From CAZLLV01 sp964560325 (lineage in GTDB: Bacteria; Acidobacteriota; Thermoanaerobaculia; Multivoradales; DATKCC01), in contig CAZLLV010000405.1 in NCBI GenBank assembly GCA_964560325.1, positions 1-11,207 of the forward strand: DNA of 11,207 nt, written 5' to 3'. The notes under the pieces are model-generated. The model was given only the letters and a program-made list of their open reading frames with translations. It did no database searches and had not been told where the DNA came from. Both the position numbers and the translations under genes were made by a program. Below, one piece after another: positions 7,069 to 11,207 of the stretch (its first letter is position 1; each line of letters opens with the position of its first letter).

Positions 7069-8118
7069 GTGAGTGGGCGGATCGCGACCGGCCTCGCGGG
7101 TCTGTTCCCCGGCTACTTCGCGCTCGTCATGGCGACCGGCATCGTCTCGATCGCCGCGCACGTCGAGGGGATGCCGGGGATCGCGCGCGGGCTCCTCGCC
7201 GTCAACCTCGCGGCCTTCGTCGTCCTCTGGCTCCTCCTGCTCGCCCGCATGGTCCTCTACCCCCGGCGCGTTCTCGCCGATCTCGCCGACCACGGAAGGG
7301 GCCCGGGCTTCTTCACGGTGGTCGCCGGGACCTGCGTGCTCGGCAGCCAGGTCCTGCTCGTGGTGGACTGGCCGGGGATCGCGCGGGGGCTCTGGATCGC
7401 CGGCATCGCGCTCTGGGTGGCGGTCATGTACTCCTTCTTCACGGCGGTCGTCGTGCGGGAGCAGAAGCCGACCCTCGAGGCGGGGATCAACGGCGCCTGG
7501 CTGATCGCCATCGTCGCGACCCAGGCGGTCTCGATCCTGGGGACCCTGCTCGCTCCGGCCATGGACGCGGACCGGCGCGCGCTCGCCCTCTTCTTCACGC
7601 TCGCCATGTATCTGCTGGGCGCGATGCTCTACCTGACGATCATCACGCTCATCTTCTACCGCTTCACCTTCCTGGCGCTCTCGACCGAGCGGTTGACACC
7701 CCCGTACTGGATCAACATGGGCGCGGTCGCGATCACCACGCTCGCCGGCTCGACCCTGCTCCTCGCCGCCGACGCCTGGCCGCTCCTGGCCGAGCTCCGG
7801 CCCTTCCTCGTCGGCTTCACGCTCTTCTTCTGGTCGTTCGCCACCTGGTGGATCCCGCTGCTCGTCGTGCTCGGGGTGTGGCGGCACCTCGTACGCCGCT
7901 TCCCGCTGCGCTACGACCCACAGTACTGGGGGATGGTCTTCCCGCTCGGCATGTACACCGTCTGCACGTACCGGCTCGCCGGCGCGACCGGGCTCGACTT
8001 CCTCCTCGCGGTGCCCCGGTGGTTCGTCTTCGTGGCGCTCGCCGCCTGGACGGCGACCTTCGCGGGAATGGCGTGGCACTTTGCCACGTCGCTCGCGCCG
8101 AAGCGGCGCGCGGGCTAG
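7069..8118 (+). CDS. TDT/SLAC1-family anion transporter (TehA/Mae1-like)
   Basis: 349-aa polytopic membrane protein with about ten hydrophobic helices. The N-terminal LFPGYFALVMATGIVSIAA is the characteristic first helix of the tellurite-resistance/dicarboxylate transporter family, which includes TehA, Mae1 malate permease, Ssu1 sulfite pump and the plant SLAC1 anion channel. GMVFPLGMYTVCTYRLA near the C-terminus also fits. GTG 7069 is the start that places this helix at the N-terminus; no good Shine-Dalgarno sequence is seen. It lies 43 nt after the small membrane protein gene. Because SLAC1 relatives pass small anions including nitrate, transport of nitrate or nitrite is an attractive inference here. 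Malate, sulfite or tellurite-related roles are equally allowed by the sequence. Its stop codon overlaps the stop of the convergent gene. Confidence 0.85.
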   Translation: MSGRIATGLAGLFPGYFALVMATGIVSIAAHVEGMPGIARGLLAVNLAAFVVLWLLLLARMVLYPRRVLADLADHGRGPGFFTVVAGTCVLGSQVLLVVDWPGIARGLWIAGIALWVAVMYSFFTAVVVREQKPTLEAGINGAWLIAIVATQAVSILGTLLAPAMDADRRALALFFTLAMYLLGAMLYLTIITLIFYRFTFLALSTERLTPPYWINMGAVAITTLAGSTLLLAADAWPLLAELRPFLVGFTLFFWSFATWWIPLLVVLGVWRHLVRRFPLRYDPQYWGMVFPLGMYTVCTYRLAGATGLDFLLAVPRWFVFVALAAWTATFAGMAWHFATSLAPKRRAG

Positions 8119-9038
8119 GACGAACCCGCGGCCTCGTGCCAGATGTCTTCGATCGCGCGGTCGAAGCCGGGCTCGGGGCGCCAGCCGAGGGCGGAGAGGC
8201 GCGCGGGGTCGCCGCACAGGAGCGGCTGGTCGATGGGGCGGAAGCGCTCGGGGTCGGTCTCGACCCGGGCGTGGACGCCGGAGATCCGGATCAGCGCGTC
8301 GAGCGCCTGCTGGATCGACCAGGCGCGGCCGCTCGACAGGTTGTAGGCGGTGCCGGGGATCCCTTCGCGAAGCAGCAGCTCATAGGCGCGCACCGCCGCC
8401 TCGACGTGCACGAAGTCGCGCCGCGCAGAGAGGTTCCCCACCCGGAGCACCGGCTCGCTCTCGCCCCGCCGGACGCCCGCGAGCTGGGCGGCGAACGACG
8501 GCAGGGCGAAGCGGGGCGCCTGGCCGGGACCGATCAGGTTGAACGAGCGCACGATCACCACCTCGGCCCGCCCCTCGCCGGCGAGCGCCAGGGCGAGGCG
8601 CTCGGCCGCGGCCTTGGTGACGCCGTACGGGGTGCCCGGCGCGAGCGGGCGGTCCTCGCCGATCGGCTGCTCGTCCTCGGGCACGGCACCGTAGACCTCG
8701 GCCGAGGAGGCGACGAGCACCCGGGCGCGGCCCGCCGCCCGGACGACGTGCTCGGTGCCGGCGACGTTGACCCGGTAGTAGCTCCCCGGCCGCTCCCACG
8801 ACTCGCCGACGTGCGAGAGGGCCGCGAGGTGGACGATCGCGTCGGGCCGCACACGGCCGACGATCTCCGCCACCCGGGCGGCGTCCTCCACGTCGGCCGC
8901 GATCAGCTCGACGCCGGCGGGCGGATCGGCCGGCGGCTGCGGCCACCAGGTGCCGACCACCTCGTCGCCCGCGGCGCACAGCCGGCGCGCCAGGTGCCGG
9001 CCGACGAAGCCGCAGGCGCCGGTGATCAGGACCCGCAT
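8115..9038 (-). CDS. rmd: NAD(P)-dependent SDR sugar reductase, probably GDP-6-deoxy-D-mannose reductase
   Basis: 307-aa extended short-chain dehydrogenase. The nucleotide-binding motif is G7ACGFVG13. The active site has S111-S112 in VASSAEVYG and Y138-x3-K142 (PYGVTK). C-terminal RPIDQPLLCGDPARLSALGW resembles the substrate-binding end of GMD/RMD enzymes. The likely reaction is reduction of GDP-4-keto-6-deoxymannose, made by the neighbouring dehydratase, to GDP-D-rhamnose in the cytoplasm. ATG 9036-9038 has GGAGGG upstream. It lies 28 nt downstream of gmd in the same operon. An alternative is a UDP- or dTDP-sugar epimerase/reductase; the pairing with gmd favours RMD. The stop (8115-8117) overlaps that of the convergent transporter. 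Confidence 0.72.
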   Translation of the reverse strand: MRVLITGACGFVGRHLARRLCAAGDEVVGTWWPQPPADPPAGVELIAADVEDAARVAEIVGRVRPDAIVHLAALSHVGESWERPGSYYRVNVAGTEHVVRAAGRARVLVASSAEVYGAVPEDEQPIGEDRPLAPGTPYGVTKAAAERLALALAGEGRAEVVIVRSFNLIGPGQAPRFALPSFAAQLAGVRRGESEPVLRVGNLSARRDFVHVEAAVRAYELLLREGIPGTAYNLSSGRAWSIQQALDALIRISGVHARVETDPERFRPIDQPLLCGDPARLSALGWRPEPGFDRAIEDIWHEAAGSS

Positions 9039-9066
9039 CGCGAGCCCTCCGCTCGTCCCGGAGCCG

Positions 9067-10086
9067 TCACACCCGGTCCTGCTGGTCCAGCTGATCCCGC
9101 TGGTCCAACTGGCGCCGGCCTTCCCGCTCGCGCCAGAAGTCGAGCGTGTCGCGCAGGGTCTGCTCGAACGGTACCTGGGGCTCCCAGCCGGTGTCGGCCC
9201 GGAACTTCGAGGCGTCTCCGATCAGGATCTCGACGTCCGACGGCCGCAGGCGCGCCGGGTCGGTCTCGATCTTCACCTCGACCTGGGCGAGCGACACGAG
9301 CTGGTCGAGCAGCTCGCGGATCGTCATGCCGACGCCGGTGGCGATGTTGTACACCTCGCCCGGCTTCGCCTTGGTCACCGCCAGCCAGTAGGCGCGCACC
9401 ATGTCGCGCACGTCGGTGAAGTCGCGCACCGCGTCGAGGTTGCCGACCCGGATCACCGGATCGGCGAGCCCAGCCTCGATGCGCGCCACCTGGCGGGCGA
9501 AGTTCGAGGTCACGAACACGTCGCCGCGCCGCGGACCGGTGTGGTTGAAGCCGCGGGTGCGGATCACCTTGAGGCCGTAGCTCATGAAGTACTGGTAGCC
9601 GAGGTAGTCCTGCCCGACCTTGGAGACCGCGTAGGGCGACAGCGGCCGGAGCGGATTGGTCTCCCGGATCGGCGTCTCGTCCGGGTGGACCAGGCCGTAC
9701 TCTTCAGACGAGCAGGCGATCTGCACCACCGGATCGAGGTCGTGGGCTCGGATGGCCTCGAACAGGTTGACCTGCCCGGTCAGGTTCGAGGTGATCGTGT
9801 CGTTCGGCTGCGTCCACGACGACGGCACGAAGCTCTGCGCCGCCAGGTGGAAGACCACGTCCGGGCGCGCCTTCGCCACGGCGTCGTTCACCGAGGAGGC
9901 GTCCCGCAGCTCGCACTCGACCAGGTGGAGCTTCTCTCCTCCGTGCTCGGTCAGGTGCTCGATGTTGTCGCGCCGGCTCCGCCAGCGGTAGGTGCCCCAG
10001 ATCTCCACGTCGGGGTGCTCCGCCAGCAGGTAGTCGGCCAGGTGGGAACCGGCGAAGCCGGTGACCCCGGTGATCAGCGCTCTCAT
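9067..10086 (-). CDS. gmd: GDP-mannose 4,6-dehydratase
   Basis: Converts GDP-D-mannose to GDP-4-keto-6-deoxymannose, the branch point to GDP-rhamnose, GDP-fucose and related sugars. The 339-aa protein has the Rossmann motif G7VTGFAG13, catalytic S126-S127-E128 (ACSSEEYG) and Y152-x3-K156 (PYAVSK). It also has TRGFNHTGPRRGDVFVTSNFA-type substrate-binding sequence and the C-terminal RPSDVEILIGDASKFRADTGW motif. ATG 10084-10086 has GAGGAG upstream, in the 19-nt gap after rfbD. Residues ~324-339 form an odd tail of repeated Asp-Gln triplets encoded by an imperfect 9-bp repeat; the family normally ends before this. The enzyme assignment is strong, and the short length matches the shorter bacterial GMD group. 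Confidence 0.88.
   Translation of the reverse strand: MRALITGVTGFAGSHLADYLLAEHPDVEIWGTYRWRSRRDNIEHLTEHGGEKLHLVECELRDASSVNDAVAKARPDVVFHLAAQSFVPSSWTQPNDTITSNLTGQVNLFEAIRAHDLDPVVQIACSSEEYGLVHPDETPIRETNPLRPLSPYAVSKVGQDYLGYQYFMSYGLKVIRTRGFNHTGPRRGDVFVTSNFARQVARIEAGLADPVIRVGNLDAVRDFTDVRDMVRAYWLAVTKAKPGEVYNIATGVGMTIRELLDQLVSLAQVEVKIETDPARLRPSDVEILIGDASKFRADTGWEPQVPFEQTLRDTLDFWREREGRRQLDQRDQLDQQDRV
9082..9112 (-). repeat. Imperfect 9-bp repeat encoding the Asp-Gln tail of Gmd
   Basis: On the plus strand CTGGTCCAG, CTGATCCCG and CTGGTCCAA follow one another, then a degenerate CTGG start. On the coding strand this gives LDQ-RDQ-LDQ-QDR before the stop. It lies wholly in the last codons of gmd. Confidence 0.65.
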
Positions 10087-10105
10087 CGCGAAGACTCCTC
10101 GTTCT

Positions 10106-11050
10106 CTATGTCGATGCGGCGCGCCGCCCCGGGCGGCCGCGCAGGTGGTCCAGGTAGATCCCGAGCCCGGTGCGCCAGCTCTCCACCGGCCGCCCGGTCA
10201 GGGCTTCGAAACGGCTCACGTCGAGGACGGAGTAGGCGGGGCGCGGGGCGGGTCGGGCGAACTCCTCGGTGGTGACCGGCACCACCTCGACCCCCGGATC
10301 GTCCGGCGCGGCGGGCGCCCAGCTCCGGGCGATCTCGCGCGCGAAGCCGTACCAGGAGAGGGCCTCGCGGTTCTGGTAGTGGAAGACGCCGGAGGCGCCG
10401 TCGCTCTCCGCCCCTATCTCAGCCCCTATCTCAGCCCCTATCTCAGCGAGATCCCAAAGCGCCGCCGCGAGGTACGGCGTGTAGGTCGGCGCGCCCACCT
10501 GGTCGTCGACCACCCGGAGCGTCTTGCCCGCCTCGATCAGCCGCAGCATCGTCTTGACGAAGTTCGGCCCCGGTCCCGGGCCGAACAGCCAGCTCGTGCG
10601 CACCACGGCGGCGCCCGCACCTTCCTCGGCGTGCGCCAGCACCGCCTCCTCGCCGGCGAGCTTCGAGCGGCCGTAGGCCGAGACCGGGGCGGTCGGGTCG
10701 TCGGTCCGGTACGGCCGCTCGCCCGCGCCGTCGAACACGTAGTCGGTCGAGACGTGGACGAAGCGCGCACCGGCTCGCCGGGCGGCCTCGGCGGCGGCGC
10801 CCGCGCCGGCGCCGTTCACCGCCGTCGCCCGCTCCTCCTGGCTCTCGCAGTCGTCGACCACGGTCATGGCGGCGCAGTTGATCACCACCTCCGGCCGGAA
10901 GCGCTCCATCCACCAGGCGAGCCGCTCCGGATCGGTCAGGTCGGCCTGGGCGCGCGACGGGCCGACCACGGCGTGGCCGCGGCGCCGGCCCTCGGCGACC
11001 ACGCGGTGGCCGAGCATGCCAGTGCCGCCGAGGACGAGGGCGCGGCTCAC
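10106..11050 (-). CDS. rfbD: dTDP-4-dehydrorhamnose reductase
   Basis: Last step of dTDP-L-rhamnose synthesis, 314 aa. The features are GGTGMLGH (8-15) for NADPH, HVSTDYVFDG with the catalytic Thr (residue ~102), Y126-x3-K130 (AYGRSK), the RTSWLFGPGPGPNFVKTM segment and VDDQVGAPTYTPYLA (181-195), a hallmark of RfbD. The start is GTG 11048-11050, overlapping the upstream rfbA stop as GTGA, so translation is coupled. Residues 203-214 are three EIGA repeats encoded by a perfect 12-bp tandem repeat, an insertion not expected in the family. The C-terminus RTGLGIYLDHLRGR is normal. The call is secure; whether the repeat affects activity is unknown. Confidence 0.92.
   Translation of the reverse strand: MSRALVLGGTGMLGHRVVAEGRRRGHAVVGPSRAQADLTDPERLAWWMERFRPEVVINCAAMTVVDDCESQEERATAVNGAGAGAAAEAARRAGARFVHVSTDYVFDGAGERPYRTDDPTAPVSAYGRSKLAGEEAVLAHAEEGAGAAVVRTSWLFGPGPGPNFVKTMLRLIEAGKTLRVVDDQVGAPTYTPYLAAALWDLAEIGAEIGAEIGAESDGASGVFHYQNREALSWYGFAREIARSWAPAAPDDPGVEVVPVTTEEFARPAPRPAYSVLDVSRFEALTGRPVESWRTGLGIYLDHLRGRPGRRAAST
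10410..10445 (-). repeat. 12-bp perfect tandem repeat (3 copies) inside rfbD
   Basis: GCCCCTATCTCA is repeated three times without a mismatch (plus-strand reading). On the coding strand it encodes EIGA three times using ATA, a codon otherwise avoided in this GC-rich window. A unit of 12 bp keeps the frame, so copy-number change would lengthen or shorten a loop without a frameshift. Confidence 0.85.
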
Positions 11051-11207
11051 GGGATGCCGACCTCGGACTTGTCGCCGAGCATGAAGCGGTAGGCGTTCGG
11101 CTTCGAGCCGGTGTGGACGATCTTCACGTCGCGGCCGATCAGCGAGGCGTCGATCCTGAGCGGCACGTCGCAGATCTGGCTGCCGGCGAGGACGATCGAG
11201 TTCTCGA
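11047..11207 (-). CDS. rfbA: Glucose-1-phosphate thymidylyltransferase, C-terminal part (start beyond window)
   Basis: Only the last ~52 codons are inside the window. They read ENSIVLAGSQICDVPLRI, DASLIGRDVKI, then NAYRFMLGDKSEVGIP and stop. The hexapeptide-like rhythm of a left-handed beta-helix followed by the GDKSEV ending is typical of the long form of RfbA/RmlA-type nucleotidyltransferases. The TGA stop (11047-11049) overlaps the rfbD GTG start. Together with rfbD it points to dTDP-L-rhamnose synthesis; rfbB and rfbC are expected upstream outside the window. Another sugar-1-phosphate nucleotidyltransferase with the same C-terminal domain is the alternative. Confidence 0.75.
   Translation of the reverse strand, partial: ENSIVLAGSQICDVPLRIDASLIGRDVKIVHTGSKPNAYRFMLGDKSEVGIP

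Noticed and set aside
7848..9419. Long plus-strand open frame running from the transporter across the reductase and into gmd
   Set aside because: It crosses three genes with convincing family motifs in other frames and shows no motif of its own.

Overview
The window is GC-rich DNA (all genes show a strong G/C third-position bias) from a bacterium that respires or detoxifies nitrogen oxides. It also makes a deoxysugar-containing surface polysaccharide. Nothing in it fixes the phylum. The style resembles GC-rich environmental lineages such as Acidobacteriota, but that is a guess. TGA and TAG are used as ordinary stops throughout, so the genetic code is standard.

Layout. (1) Positions 1-527, minus strand: start of a DUF1232/YkvA-like membrane protein, cut by the window edge. 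(2) Positions 528-687: an A/T-rich divergent regulatory region with a palindrome and a good promoter. The promoter sits so close to the next gene that its mRNA is probably leaderless. (3) Positions 688-8118, plus strand: a redox cluster. It encodes a SufR-like winged-helix regulator with four Cys, the di-iron Fe-S repair protein RIC, a NarI-like membrane subunit with a CxxC/CxxC tail, a nitrate-reductase-type molybdoenzyme, a four-cluster ferredoxin subunit, a Rieske protein, a small two-helix membrane protein and a TDT/SLAC1-type anion transporter. (4) Positions 8115-11207, minus strand: a nucleotide-sugar operon, read from the right, encoding RfbA (3' end only), RfbD, GDP-mannose 4,6-dehydratase and a GDP-6-deoxymannose reductase-like enzyme. 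The two blocks converge, and their stop codons overlap in one CTAG.

How the genes may work together. Quinol electrons would pass through the membrane subunit and Fe-S proteins to the molybdenum site, which the Cys-Met active-site signature suggests is a nitrate reductase. The transporter could carry the anion substrate or product. RIC would repair Fe-S centres damaged by nitric oxide, and the Cys-rich regulator could sense that damage.

The most striking observation is an in-frame TGA at codon 65 of the ferredoxin subunit. It lies exactly where the second C-x2-C-x4-C-x3-C-P motif needs its third Cys, and the frame stays intact for another 149 codons, ending in an ATGA overlap with the Rieske gene. 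This is either a selenocysteine replacing a [4Fe-4S] ligand, a very recent nonsense mutation, or a sequence error. No textbook SECIS element is visible, although a 7-bp hairpin follows the codon.
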